DNA of 64,000 nucleotides from Paenibacillus sp. FSL R5-0766 (GTDB lineage: Bacteria > Bacillota > Bacilli > Paenibacillales > Paenibacillaceae): NCBI RefSeq assembly GCF_037971845.1, contig NZ_CP150227.1, forward strand, positions 5,270,001 through 5,334,000, given 5' to 3'. A program made the position numbers and the translations under genes. Under the pieces are notes generated by a model. It ran no database searches and was not told where the DNA came from. It saw only the letters and a list, made by a program, of their open reading frames with translations. Position 1 is the stretch's first letter. Each line of letters starts with the position of its first letter. Of this stretch, positions 41,210-50,425 are shown piece by piece.

Positions 41210-43213
41210 ATGAATGAGAACACATTAAACAGTTTGGGCTATCCACAAATTCAAAAAAATGTTGCAGACTGCGCCCTGTCTTATCTGGGCAAACGTTATG
41301 CCAGAGAACTAAAACCGATGGCAGATGCTCACCTGATTCAGATTCGCCTGGAAGAAACAGCAGAAGCGGCTGCGTTGAATCGCTTCGGAGCCAGCATCCC
41401 CCTCCCGTCACTCGACGGAATGGAGACCATTATGGATCTGCTTGGCACCGGTTATCTATTCAGTGAACGCGACTTCAGTCATCTCGCTCAGTTCCTGCGA
41501 AGCTGTGCACAACTTATGAAATACATGGAGGGCAAATCCGGGGCCGCTCCCACCGTCAGTCGTTATGCAGCATCCATGATTCTAATCGAACCTTTGCTGA
41601 GTGAGATTGAGCGCTGCATCCATAGTGGAAGCATTCAGGATCAGGCGAGTAAGGAACTGATTCGAATTCGTAAAAAAATAACGGTTAATGCGGAACGCAT
41701 GAAACGAAAACTTGATTCTCTGGTGAGTAAACATCGCTCCATTATGCAGGAACATGTCATCAGCCAACGGGGAGGAAGAACGGTTCTGCCCATTAAGAAA
41801 GAGTTCCGTAAACAGGTGAAAGGCAGTGTACTGGATGAATCCGGGAGCGGGCAAACCGTATATATCGAACCTGTTGAATTAGTAAGTTTACAGATGGAAT
41901 TGGCCGCTCTACAAGCGGAGGAGTCCCGAGAGGAGATGAGGATTCTCGGTGATTTAACCTCCCTGGCCGAATCGTATAACCGTGAAATCGCCCTGAACAC
42001 CGAAACGGTAGGTGTGTTGGACTTCCTGTTTGCCAAAGCCAAATATGCGGCCACCATGGACGGGCGTACCGTTCGAGTCAATACACAAGGCCAAATCAGC
42101 CTTCAACGTGCACGTCATCCGTTCATGGGTTCTTCCATGGTTCCCCTTGATTTTGCCATCGGCAGAACATACTCGTCGCTCATTATTACGGGCCCGAATA
42201 CCGGGGGTAAAACGGTCGCACTCAAAACACTTGGTTTGTTAACCCTGATGATGCAATCCGGTTTGCTTATTCCGGTAGAGGAAGGTGGCGAGATGGCTGT
42301 TTATAACGAGGTAGCGGTTGATATTGGTGACGGACAGAGTATGGAACAAGCGCTAAGTACATTTTCCGCACATATTCGCAATATGATTGGCATACTGGAA
42401 CAGGCCAATACATCAACTCTGGTGCTCATTGATGAGATGGCTTCCGGCACAGATCCCGGTGAAGGCGTCGGACTTTCTATCGCCATGCTGGAGGAACTTC
42501 ACAGCCGCGGAGCAACCGTTGTAGCGACAACACATTTTGGTGAAATCAAACATTTTGCTGCTGCCACGCCAGGATTCGAAAATGCCCGTATGGAATTTGA
42601 CACCATTTCTCTCCAGCCGCTGTATCGATTGCGTATCGGAGAAGCTGGTGAGAGCTATGCTTATTCCATCGCATTAAAGCTGGGCATGCCACAGCGAATT
42701 ATCGAGCGATCCAAGTCCCTGTCAGATCAAAGTATTTCGAGAAATCGTACATTCGTGTTCACGTCACCTCCTTTGGAAAATCCGGCCCTGACGCCTGATC
42801 GTTCCGTTGCAGAAGCAGACGGCCCAACAGAGTTATCCAGGAAGAACCAGTCGAAGCATTCAAAGGATTCAATCGCTCTCCACAAAAAGACAACAACCAG
42901 AGAGTCGGATTCTCCTGCTCCTGCCAAAACTTTTCGCAAAGGAGATCGGGTATATGCGGCCTATCTTAATCAGTCGGGCATCGTCTGTGATGTGGAGGAT
43001 AGCCGTGGAAATATCGGGGTCATGCTGCGGGGACGCAAAGTAAAAATCCATAAGAAACGCCTGACCCTGCATATATCTGCCGATGAGCTTTATCCAGGTG
43101 ACGATTATGACTTGGACATTGTGCTAGAAACAAAGGAAAATCGAAAGAAACGTAAATTGATGGGACGCAAACATGTGGAAGGCCTACAGATCGAATTACC
43201 GCCTGAAGAATAG
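41210..43213 (+). CDS. MutS2-like ATPase lacking the Smr domain
   Basis: A 667-residue protein of the MutS2 family. The lever/core region occupies about 1-300 and the ABC-type ATPase about 301-510, with Walker A GPNTGGKT (328-335) and Walker B LVLIDEM (404-410), then THFGE. A charged linker follows, then a KOW-like domain (about 576-620). Full-length MutS2 (about 785) ends with a Smr nuclease domain; here the protein stops soon after the KOW part with LQIELPPEE, so Smr is absent. MutS2 in B. subtilis detects collided ribosomes and splits them, so a role in ribosome rescue is plausible. The start is the ATG at 41210, seven bases after AAGGAGAG. Two terminators and a leader ORF precede it. Confidence 0.88.
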   Translation: MNENTLNSLGYPQIQKNVADCALSYLGKRYARELKPMADAHLIQIRLEETAEAAALNRFGASIPLPSLDGMETIMDLLGTGYLFSERDFSHLAQFLRSCAQLMKYMEGKSGAAPTVSRYAASMILIEPLLSEIERCIHSGSIQDQASKELIRIRKKITVNAERMKRKLDSLVSKHRSIMQEHVISQRGGRTVLPIKKEFRKQVKGSVLDESGSGQTVYIEPVELVSLQMELAALQAEESREEMRILGDLTSLAESYNREIALNTETVGVLDFLFAKAKYAATMDGRTVRVNTQGQISLQRARHPFMGSSMVPLDFAIGRTYSSLIITGPNTGGKTVALKTLGLLTLMMQSGLLIPVEEGGEMAVYNEVAVDIGDGQSMEQALSTFSAHIRNMIGILEQANTSTLVLIDEMASGTDPGEGVGLSIAMLEELHSRGATVVATTHFGEIKHFAAATPGFENARMEFDTISLQPLYRLRIGEAGESYAYSIALKLGMPQRIIERSKSLSDQSISRNRTFVFTSPPLENPALTPDRSVAEADGPTELSRKNQSKHSKDSIALHKKTTTRESDSPAPAKTFRKGDRVYAAYLNQSGIVCDVEDSRGNIGVMLRGRKVKIHKKRLTLHISADELYPGDDYDLDIVLETKENRKKRKLMGRKHVEGLQIELPPEE

Positions 43214-43352
43214 CCGATGGGAGAAACAGATGTAGTGAACTGGAAGTCATATATACACAGTGAAATCCATAATCACAAGCACATTTCTGTTATACTGGGA
43301 CCAGTATGTTTAACTTCAGCTCGTAGCTATTCCACAGGGAGGGAAGAACTGT

Positions 43353-43604
43353 ATGTCTGCAGAACAAGACGATCAAGAGCACATCCATATCGATGTTCTT
43401 GTCTGCCCATTATGCGGGGAAGCTAATCGCTGTTCCTATGCCGCAGGACATCCTCATTCGGAATGCTGGTGTAACCGGGCTACTTTCCCCGAGGGTGTGT
43501 TTGACCGCATTCCGCCAGAGCAGCGCCGAAAATCCTGCATATGTCAACGCTGTTTGGACGACTATGCCGATAAACGCCAACCAAAAGAAGAGCCACACAG
43601 TTAA
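43353..43604 (+). CDS. Cysteine-rich CWC family protein
   Basis: An 83-residue protein with seven cysteines in the CWC pattern: CPLCGEANRC, then SECWCNRATFP, then CICQRCLDDY. The cysteines probably bind zinc. The family is small and uncharacterised. GGGAGGG precedes the ATG. An extended -10-like TGTTATACT lies about 60 bp upstream, so it may have its own promoter rather than depend on the MutS2-like gene. Confidence 0.8.
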   Translation: MSAEQDDQEHIHIDVLVCPLCGEANRCSYAAGHPHSECWCNRATFPEGVFDRIPPEQRRKSCICQRCLDDYADKRQPKEEPHS

Positions 43605-43623
43605 TAACTGTATGGCTCTTCTT
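43585..43623. terminator. Bidirectional terminator between CWC gene and mtlD
   Basis: AAGAAGAGCCA (43585-43595) and TGGCTCTTCTT (43613-43623) with an inner ACAGTTA/TAACTGT stem. It overlaps the 3' end of the CWC gene and ends in TTTT on the minus strand, closing the mtl operon. Confidence 0.75.
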
Positions 43624-43664
43624 CATTATGCCTGATCAATACTGTTAGCTTGCTACCACTGTTC

Positions 43665-44810
43665 TTACATTTGGTTATACTGGGCAACAGCCTGTTCAAG
43701 CACCGGATGATGCTCATCCATGGACGTATAATGGTGGAGGGTTGCTGTAATTCCCTTCTCGCGGATCATGTTCTGCAGTTCAACTGCTTCCGGATCATCG
43801 GAGACATCGAACTTGCAGGCTGCTGCCATACCCATAGCCAGATAAGTCGTATCAGTTCCATCCGCATATGCCTGAAGGGCCGGGCGAACCAGACGATCAT
43901 TCGGAGACAACTTACGCAGTGGGGAACGACCAACACGAGTAACCTCATCGGTGAGATACGGGTTGACAAACCGTCCCAATATTTTGACAATATACTGCTC
44001 ATGTTCTTCCGGGTTGAATGCAAAACGCTTCACCAGAACTTTTCCAGTTTCCTGCAAAGCACCGTAGACAATCGATTTCACCTTTTCATCGGCAATAGCC
44101 TTCTGAATCGTGTCATACCCGTGCACATTACCGATATATGCTGCAACGCAGTGCCCTGTATTAACAGTGAACAGCTTCCGTTCGATATACGGCTCCAGAT
44201 CATCGACATATAGAATGCCCTCAACCGGTTTGAATGCAGGAGCCATCTGGGAACGATCCACTACCCACTCGTAAAAAGGCTCTACCTGTACATGCAGAGG
44301 ATCTTCATGATGCTGAATAGGTACAATCCGGTCTACGGCTGAATCTGGAAAATAAACGTACTGATCTGCAAGGGAACGTACTTTTTCATCAAGCAGAGCA
44401 TATACATGCTCTTTCAATTGTGTACTGGCTCCAATGGCGTTCTCGCAAGCAATAATGTGAAGAGGGTTTTGAGCAGGACCGGAATTCAGTCTTTTCTCAA
44501 GTCCCTTCGCAATCCCTGGTGCAATATGTTTCAGCACGCCTACGCCCACCGCGGTTGTAATCAGATCAGCTTCCACCACGGTTTGGGCAACCGTCTCCAG
44601 CTGGGTTCCATCGATTGCATTTACACCTGTGACGGTCTCCTGATCCTTGCTCTCGTTAGCCAGTTCCACCGTATATTGCCCCCGTTGCTGAAGAGCGGTT
44701 ACCAAGGTCTGATTTACGTCGGAGAAAACCACCTCATAACCCGCACGGGACAGAATCAAGCCGATAAACCCGCGTCCAATGTTACCTGCGCCAAAGTGTA
44801 GGGCCTTCAT
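43665..44810 (-). CDS. mtlD: Mannitol-1-phosphate 5-dehydrogenase
   Basis: A 381-residue NAD-dependent dehydrogenase converting mannitol 1-phosphate to fructose 6-phosphate. The N-terminal Rossmann motif MKALHFGAGNIGRGFIG is textbook MtlD. The middle holds the conserved ACENAIGAS and FPDSAVDRIVP, and the C-terminal domain KLFTVNTGHCVAAYIG. Length matches the family. It overlaps mtlF by 4 bases (ATGA) and is last in mtlA-mtlR-mtlF-mtlD. Confidence 0.97.
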   Translation of the reverse strand: MKALHFGAGNIGRGFIGLILSRAGYEVVFSDVNQTLVTALQQRGQYTVELANESKDQETVTGVNAIDGTQLETVAQTVVEADLITTAVGVGVLKHIAPGIAKGLEKRLNSGPAQNPLHIIACENAIGASTQLKEHVYALLDEKVRSLADQYVYFPDSAVDRIVPIQHHEDPLHVQVEPFYEWVVDRSQMAPAFKPVEGILYVDDLEPYIERKLFTVNTGHCVAAYIGNVHGYDTIQKAIADEKVKSIVYGALQETGKVLVKRFAFNPEEHEQYIVKILGRFVNPYLTDEVTRVGRSPLRKLSPNDRLVRPALQAYADGTDTTYLAMGMAAACKFDVSDDPEAVELQNMIREKGITATLHHYTSMDEHHPVLEQAVAQYNQM

Positions 44811-45241
44811 AGCTCCATTTCACTTTCCAGAATTGCGATAACTTCTTCGGCTGTTTTGGCTAGACGCAGGGCCTCCATGTTCTCATCCTCAGCACAGATC
44901 ACCGCGATGCTAGTCAAGATCTCCATATGTTCCCCGCCTTGAGCCGCGATACCTATGACCATATAAGCCTTTTCTTCGCCAAAATCAACACCTTGTGGAT
45001 ACTGAATGACAGAGATACCTGTGGATAAAATAAAAGCTTTTGATTCCTTCGTACCGTGTGGAATAGCCAGGCCGTTCCCTACATAGGTTGAGACAATCTC
45101 TTCACGTTCAATCATCTTCTCAATGTAATCAGCGGTAATATGTCCCGCATCCTTCAGAATCTGTCCTGCCATGCGAATCGCTTCGTATTTATCCTGAGCC
45201 GTCGCATTCATGATGACTTTATCTGTTGTTAACATACTCAT
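44807..45241 (-). CDS. mtlF: PTS mannitol-specific EIIA component
   Basis: A 144-residue EIIA of the mannitol/fructose type that passes phosphate from HPr to the MtlA EIIB domain. The phosphorylated histidine is H62 in NGLAIPHGTKES. GGAGG lies nine bases before the ATG. It overlaps mtlR (ATGA) and mtlD, so all three are translationally coupled. Confidence 0.96.
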   Translation of the reverse strand: MSMLTTDKVIMNATAQDKYEAIRMAGQILKDAGHITADYIEKMIEREEIVSTYVGNGLAIPHGTKESKAFILSTGISVIQYPQGVDFGEEKAYMVIGIAAQGGEHMEILTSIAVICAEDENMEALRLAKTAEEVIAILESEMEL

Positions 45242-47340
45242 AATGGTTGACCTCCAATTTCGGTTTTACTGCGATAAAATCCAACAAGTTCCTGGGACAG
45301 GTAATGAATGAGTTCATCCCTGATTCCCTTTTCCAGCAATGTAATCATTTCTTCCTGTAATAACAGGGCGCTGATCTCACTGAGAACCTCCAGGCTTTCC
45401 TTGGATAATTCTCGGGGACCGAGCATCAAGAGGACATGGGTAACTCCTGCCGGATCATCCGGCGTACGAAGGAGTGGCTCAGTGAGCTGAAACAAGCTAA
45501 TGGACGGCCTGTAGATCCCCTCACTGCGTGTATGAAACAGCGCAAGTCTTGTACCAGGAATTTTCTGACTCCCCACTGCTTCACGTGCCTCCAACCGTTT
45601 TGCGATCTCCCCCGGTTCCTTCAACACACCAGATCCATGGAGTACGTTGCACATCGCATACACCGTTTTATAGAATCCGATATCTTGGTTATCCAGCGGA
45701 TACACCTGAAACTTGCCAATAATTCGGACGATTTCAACTAAAATAGCTTCCATTCCATCAGGGTCAGCGTAACGACTTGTCGTCTGAACCTCTATTTCAC
45801 GGGGCTTTTTATGCTGTTGTTGTAATGTTGTTGTTCGGATAAAATGACGCAGACGTTCGCTCTCTTCCGCCGTAAGCAGTGGACTCACTTTGTAATACTG
45901 ATGCTCATCCATCGGCAGATCAACAGTGGATAAGACCAGATCATATTGATCTGTAGGTATCCGGGCAGCTTCATACCACGACACACTGTCCATGATCCGA
46001 ATTTCGGGAATCTCCTTGGATAATCGGCTGGAAAGCATGCGTGATGATCCGATTCCGCTTGTACACACGATGATGGCCCTGATCTCCCGTTTCAATGCAC
46101 GTAACCTCTCGATGGAAGCGCCAAAGTGCATGACCAGGAAACCAATCTCCTCATCCGGAACGTCAGTACCTGGCCAAGCTTGATGCACGGATTGTTTGAC
46201 CTCTTCGAAGAGTGAATCATAATCCTTGCGAATCTGCTGCAGTAGCGGATTACGAATCATCTGTTGCCCTTCAATTCGCTCCATGACAGGTTGCATATGA
46301 CCAAGCAGACCTTCACGAAGCAAACGATCCTCATGAAAGGCGTAATGCGTTCTCGCCTGCATCTGATCAATCAGTGAATGTACCCTGTCCAGTAAAATCA
46401 AGTCGTCTATTGGCAACAGCCTCGAAGAGTGAATTCGCTGCTCTGTCTCAACTAATAGTCTGTGAAAATAAGCTTGCTCATCTTGGGAGAATGTCAGCCC
46501 CAGCTGGGTGGATAACACACCACACAAGCGGGAAGCCATATAAGGTGGAACCTTCATCTCATCTTGCTCTGCAACTTCATCTCCCGTGTTCTCTTGTGGA
46601 GACATACGGCCAATGCCAAAGCCTTTACGAATACGTACAACCGCTACGGCTAATTGAATCAGCAACTTCATGTATTGGCGTTCCGGGATGTTCTCCAGCC
46701 ATTCGATGTCTGGTTGCCATAACGCATTTTCGACCGTAAGCACATCACCGTGTCCAATCATATCCAACAGTTTTTGGTTTACGACGGAGCCCCCTTGTTC
46801 TGGCTGTCTTCCGAATAGGTCGGACTCATCCAAAAATTCGAGAGCAAGTGCAGCTATGGCTGTGCGATGAATCGTCTCACTTCCGTTAATCTTGACGCCA
46901 TATCCACGTCTGCGAACCAGCTTTAGTCCCGCCTGACGAATCCGTGACTCCAGATCGTCCAGATCCGTGGTTACGGTGGATACGGTCACTTTCAGATCCG
47001 AAGCCAAGGCGAGTAACTTTACAGGCTCCGGTTCATCCAGCAGGATGCAAAGCATGAAGAGCTTACGCTCTTCTGGCGTAAACTCTACATATTCTTTACC
47101 CTCTAGTTGCTGGCGTAATACAGCCAGATCATCGGAACCGGCATCGATTCGGATACCGGTTCCTGATTTTTTTTCCAGCCTCATGCCCAAAGGTTCAAGC
47201 CATTGTTCAATCATTTGCAGCTCCCGGTGAACCGTTCGGGTACTGACCTTTACTTCAACGGCGATTTCGCCGGCAGTAACTTCATGTGGATGCTCCAGCA
47301 GGAACTCCACGATTTCACGTTGTCTTTTGGTAATACTCAT
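45238..47340 (-). CDS. mtlR: Mannitol operon activator MtlR
   Basis: A 700-residue BglG-type transcriptional activator. Order: two N-terminal HTH domains (about 1-170, opening ITKRQREIVEFLLEH), two PRD domains (about 190-400), an EIIB-like domain (CTSGIGSSRM near 418) and an EIIA-like domain (about 555-690). Phosphorylation of the PRDs and of the EII-like domains by the PTS sets its activity according to mannitol and glucose supply. GGAGG precedes the ATG. It sits inside the mtl operon, between mtlA and mtlF, which is one of the usual Firmicute arrangements. Confidence 0.95.
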   Translation of the reverse strand: MSITKRQREIVEFLLEHPHEVTAGEIAVEVKVSTRTVHRELQMIEQWLEPLGMRLEKKSGTGIRIDAGSDDLAVLRQQLEGKEYVEFTPEERKLFMLCILLDEPEPVKLLALASDLKVTVSTVTTDLDDLESRIRQAGLKLVRRRGYGVKINGSETIHRTAIAALALEFLDESDLFGRQPEQGGSVVNQKLLDMIGHGDVLTVENALWQPDIEWLENIPERQYMKLLIQLAVAVVRIRKGFGIGRMSPQENTGDEVAEQDEMKVPPYMASRLCGVLSTQLGLTFSQDEQAYFHRLLVETEQRIHSSRLLPIDDLILLDRVHSLIDQMQARTHYAFHEDRLLREGLLGHMQPVMERIEGQQMIRNPLLQQIRKDYDSLFEEVKQSVHQAWPGTDVPDEEIGFLVMHFGASIERLRALKREIRAIIVCTSGIGSSRMLSSRLSKEIPEIRIMDSVSWYEAARIPTDQYDLVLSTVDLPMDEHQYYKVSPLLTAEESERLRHFIRTTTLQQQHKKPREIEVQTTSRYADPDGMEAILVEIVRIIGKFQVYPLDNQDIGFYKTVYAMCNVLHGSGVLKEPGEIAKRLEAREAVGSQKIPGTRLALFHTRSEGIYRPSISLFQLTEPLLRTPDDPAGVTHVLLMLGPRELSKESLEVLSEISALLLQEEMITLLEKGIRDELIHYLSQELVGFYRSKTEIGGQPL

Positions 47341-47378
47341 ATCTCAGCCTCCGGCTCAGGGAAAACAAATGCGTGCAA

Positions 47379-48827
47379 TTACTTCAGACGTTCAACGAGC
47401 GCATCGTATTCCGGGCTTTTTAGGAAGTTGTCGATGGATATATGTTCTGCATTCGGTGCAACGGAGCGGGCACGATCGGTCAATACTTGTTGTGTGATCA
47501 CCACGTCTGCATCCGACGGGATATCACTGATAGCCGTATTGGTCACCGTAACGTCAATCCCCTCTGCCTTCATCTTCTTGCGTAGAATGGAAGCACCCAT
47601 GGCACTTGACCCCATGCCTGCATCACAGGAGAAGACAATTTTCTTCACGTCTGTTTTCACTGTAGAAGAAGCCATATCTGCGGCTGCTTCACGTTGATTA
47701 GCCGTAATACCAGCGTTTGGCACGGTTCCTTGACTCTTCATGTCTTTCATCCGACTGGATGCGGACTCCAGATCTTCGTCTTTTTGTTTACCCGTTTTCA
47801 GCAACACTGCTGCAACCAGGAAGGATACGACTGCTGCTACAAGAACCCCTGCGAGCATCGGCAGGTATCCACCTTTTGGTGTTAAGAGGAAATACGCGAT
47901 AATACTACCCGGTGATGGTGCCGAAACAAGTCCTGCTCCGGTGAGCATGAATGTTAATGTACCTGCGACGCCACCCGCAATTGCGGCAAGAATCAGAATC
48001 GGTCTCATCAAAATGTAAGGGAAGTAGATCTCATGAATTCCCCCGAAGAAATGAATGATAACGGCACCTGGTGCAGAAGATTTGGCCATTCCGCGTCCGA
48101 AGAAACAGTAAGCAAGCAAGATACCAAGTCCCGGACCCGGGTTCGATTCAAGCATGTATAATACGGATTGCCCTAATTCTCTCGCTTGATCTGTTGCAAT
48201 TGGTGTCAGAATCCCGTGGTTGATTGCATTGTTCAGGAACAATACTTTACCTGGTTCAATGATTAGGTTGACCAGCGGTAACAAGCCCAGATTCATTAAG
48301 CCTTGTACCCCGGCAGACAATACTTTGCTAATCGCTTCTACAGCAGGCCCGATGCCCAGTAGCGCAAAAATCCCCAAGATCCCGCCAATAATACCGGCTG
48401 AGAAGTTGTTAACCAGCATTTCAAATCCGGCTCTAACTTTACCTTCAATCGATTTATCGAACTTTTTGATGATCCATGCTGCCAGTGGTCCGGCAATCAT
48501 GGCACCGAGGAACATCGGAATATCACTACCCACGATGACCCCGATGGTCATAATGGCACCCACGACACCACCACGCTGACCATGCACCATCGTACCCCCG
48601 GTGTAACCGATTAACAGTGGCAGCAAATATTTGATCATCGGATCGACTAGCTGTGCTAGTGTCTCGTTAGGGAACCAGCCTGTTGGAATGAACATGGCTG
48701 TAATTAATCCCCAGGCGATGAACGCTCCCATATTCGGCATGACCATACCACTCAGGAATCGGCCAAAACGCTGCACACCTACCCGTAGCCCACCTTTGGA
48801 ATTGGACGATTGGTCCAAATTACTCAT
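47379..48827 (-). CDS. mtlA: PTS mannitol-specific EIICB component
   Basis: A 482-residue transporter. The EIIC membrane domain (about 15-345) has the conserved GGIHEIYFPY motif (262-271). A linker leads to EIIB with the phosphocysteine C401 in FSCDAGMGSSAMGAS. No EIIA domain is fused; mtlF supplies it. AAGGAGG precedes the ATG. It is first in the operon, and the gap upstream carries a cre-like site. Confidence 0.97.
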   Translation of the reverse strand: MSNLDQSSNSKGGLRVGVQRFGRFLSGMVMPNMGAFIAWGLITAMFIPTGWFPNETLAQLVDPMIKYLLPLLIGYTGGTMVHGQRGGVVGAIMTIGVIVGSDIPMFLGAMIAGPLAAWIIKKFDKSIEGKVRAGFEMLVNNFSAGIIGGILGIFALLGIGPAVEAISKVLSAGVQGLMNLGLLPLVNLIIEPGKVLFLNNAINHGILTPIATDQARELGQSVLYMLESNPGPGLGILLAYCFFGRGMAKSSAPGAVIIHFFGGIHEIYFPYILMRPILILAAIAGGVAGTLTFMLTGAGLVSAPSPGSIIAYFLLTPKGGYLPMLAGVLVAAVVSFLVAAVLLKTGKQKDEDLESASSRMKDMKSQGTVPNAGITANQREAAADMASSTVKTDVKKIVFSCDAGMGSSAMGASILRKKMKAEGIDVTVTNTAISDIPSDADVVITQQVLTDRARSVAPNAEHISIDNFLKSPEYDALVERLK

Positions 48828-49144
48828 TGTATTATCCTCCTTGGATCAAGTGATTATGATTTATGAAAGGGGTATCATTTCTCCCCTGCTGTAATCCTAA
48901 GCGAGAATGCTCTCCTGTTCAATGAAATGAAAGCGTACTTTCGTCATGAACAATGATGACAACATTAGGTTATGTAATCGTTTTAATCGATGCATAATGG
49001 CTGAACCCATTGATACACAAGGCTTTTTTTGCCTATGACTTTTATCATTTCTAGAATCATTTTCTAACCTATAGCTTGGTCCAATCAGTTGATTTACATC
49101 CACAATCTGCTTCAATCCACATTCAAAACCATTGTTGGAAAGCA
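48828..49144 (-). promoter_or_regulatory. Upstream region of mtlA with cre-like site
   Basis: Non-coding. TGTAATCGTTTTAA (48973-48986) matches the cre consensus except at the penultimate C. A GAAAG-CGTA-CTTTC palindrome lies at 48929-48942. The mtlA promoter and MtlR site should be here, but no unambiguous hexamers were found. Confidence 0.4.
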
Positions 49145-49180
49145 CAAAAAACCTGTGCAAGCTATCAGGCTCACACAGGT
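49145..49180 (-). terminator. Terminator of gcvH
   Basis: ACCTGTG/CACAGGT with an inner AGC/GCT stem and 6-base loop, followed by TTTTTT on the minus strand, about 65 bp past the gcvH stop. Confidence 0.8.
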
Positions 49181-49247
49181 CGAAAAAATATGAAGCTCAT
49201 TTCATTTGGTTATAAAATATATGTTAATAAGTACAAGTTTGTTAAAA

Positions 49248-49640
49248 CTATTCTTCCGTATGTTTCCGATACGCGTCTGCATTCATCAATGTAGACAATG
49301 CTGCTGTCAGATCTCCCTCAACACGGATCTCAATCATCCAGCCTTCCTCGTAAGGAGAGCTGTTCACAAGTTCAGGAGAGTCCTGCAACGAATCATTCAC
49401 CGCAATGATTGAACCAGTGACTGGAGAAAACAAGTCCGACACCGTTTTGACCGATTCGATCGTTCCAATGCTGTCCTCTGCTTTTACATTGGTTTCAAGG
49501 TCAGGCAATTCCACAAACACAATGTCACCCAGCTGATGCTGCGCGAACTCGGTAATGCCAATACGTACAGTATCCTCCCCTACGGTTTGCACCCATTCGT
49601 GCTCTTCACTGTACAGGAAATCACTTTTCAATTCGCTCAT
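49248..49640 (-). CDS. gcvH: Glycine cleavage system H protein
   Basis: A 130-residue lipoyl carrier that shuttles the aminomethyl group between GcvP, GcvT and the L protein. The lipoylated lysine is K65 in GTIESVKTVSD, and the N-terminal HEWV and the NSSPYEEGWM block are present. It is transcribed away from the riboswitch-controlled gcvT operon, from its own promoter. No glycine aptamer precedes it. Confidence 0.97.
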   Translation of the reverse strand: MSELKSDFLYSEEHEWVQTVGEDTVRIGITEFAQHQLGDIVFVELPDLETNVKAEDSIGTIESVKTVSDLFSPVTGSIIAVNDSLQDSPELVNSSPYEEGWMIEIRVEGDLTAALSTLMNADAYRKHTEE

Positions 49641-49708
49641 CGATATCCGCCTCGCTTTTCATTAATGAGTACATGCGTTCTTTGACCTTAACCTTTTTCC
49701 CAGAACAT

Positions 49709-49738
49709 AGCGTATGATATTTTTGAATCAAATGTCAA
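49709..49738 (-). promoter_or_regulatory. Promoter of gcvH
   Basis: On the minus strand TTGACA (49733-49738) and TACGCT (49709-49714) with an 18-bp spacer, about 70 bp before the gcvH start. The -10 is weak. Confidence 0.45.
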
Positions 49739-49911
49739 GATACCTCACAATTTATTTGCTGAACACCTCTAAATCCTGTAACCGGATTACACTCTTTCTT
49801 CATATACTGGTGAATATTAGAATAGTAAGCGCAGTCTTTATAAATATACGAACAATAATATCAAAACAGAAATAAACATTCGGTTTTAAATCATTATCTA
49901 TGATATCGTTC

Positions 49912-49941
49912 TTGACATCAGTAGTGGATTCACGTTTTAAT
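49912..49941 (+). promoter_or_regulatory. Promoter of the gcvT operon
   Basis: TTGACA (49912-49917), 18-bp spacer, TTTAAT (49936-49941). It is about 50 bp upstream of the first aptamer. Confidence 0.6.
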
Positions 49942-49993
49942 GAGAGGAGTAAATGTGTTTATTGGACTATGTTATACCCGCGGATGAATGTAA

Positions 49994-50210
49994 AGGGAGA
50001 GATTACCCGTGACACCCGATTCGGGATGTACATGAGGTAACGCCGAAGGAGTAAACCACCGATAAGCGGAGGTGAATCTCTCAGGCAAAAGGACTTTTAC
50101 GGGACGCAACTCTGGAGAGCATCTATTCGCCCGATGCGGGCGTTATGATCACCCAAGGGGAAACCTGCTGCATAACGCAGCGGGGTAACTCTCAGGTACA
50201 AGGGACAGAG
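49994..50210 (+). promoter_or_regulatory. Tandem glycine riboswitch
   Basis: Two aptamers in series. The first runs about 49994-50115 (GGGAGAGATT, GCCGAAGGAGTAAACC, GGTGAATCTCTCAGGCAAAAGGAC), the second about 50109-50210 (CTCTGGAGAG, CACCCAAGGGGAAACC, GGTAACTCTCAGGTACAAGGG). The CTCAGG and GGAGAG cores are exact. It lies upstream of gcvT, its classical target. The 3' strand of the second P1 (CAGAG) overlaps the terminator's 5' arm, so glycine binding should prevent termination and switch the operon on. Confidence 0.97.
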
Positions 50211-50269
50211 CCTTAGAATACAGCGTGCTACTTGGCATGCCGATTCTTTGGCCTGTCCTTTTCCTTTTT
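50203..50269 (+). terminator. Glycine riboswitch terminator
   Basis: GGACAGAGCC (50203-50212) pairs with GGCCTGTCC (50250-50258) with one bulged A, enclosing a smaller TTGGCATGCCGA hairpin, followed by TTTTCCTTTTT. It shares bases with P1 of the second aptamer. Confidence 0.8.
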
Positions 50270-50425
50270 CCCAAAAAACGAAAAACAGGATGTAGAACGG
50301 TGCTGCCATAGCTGCTTACCATACTTATGTGATGAAAATATCTAGCTGAAAATTTAAAAATACTCTGGTTCATTGATCCACGATTGTATATCCGGCCGGC
50401 TGACGGCCTATGACGAGGTGATTTG

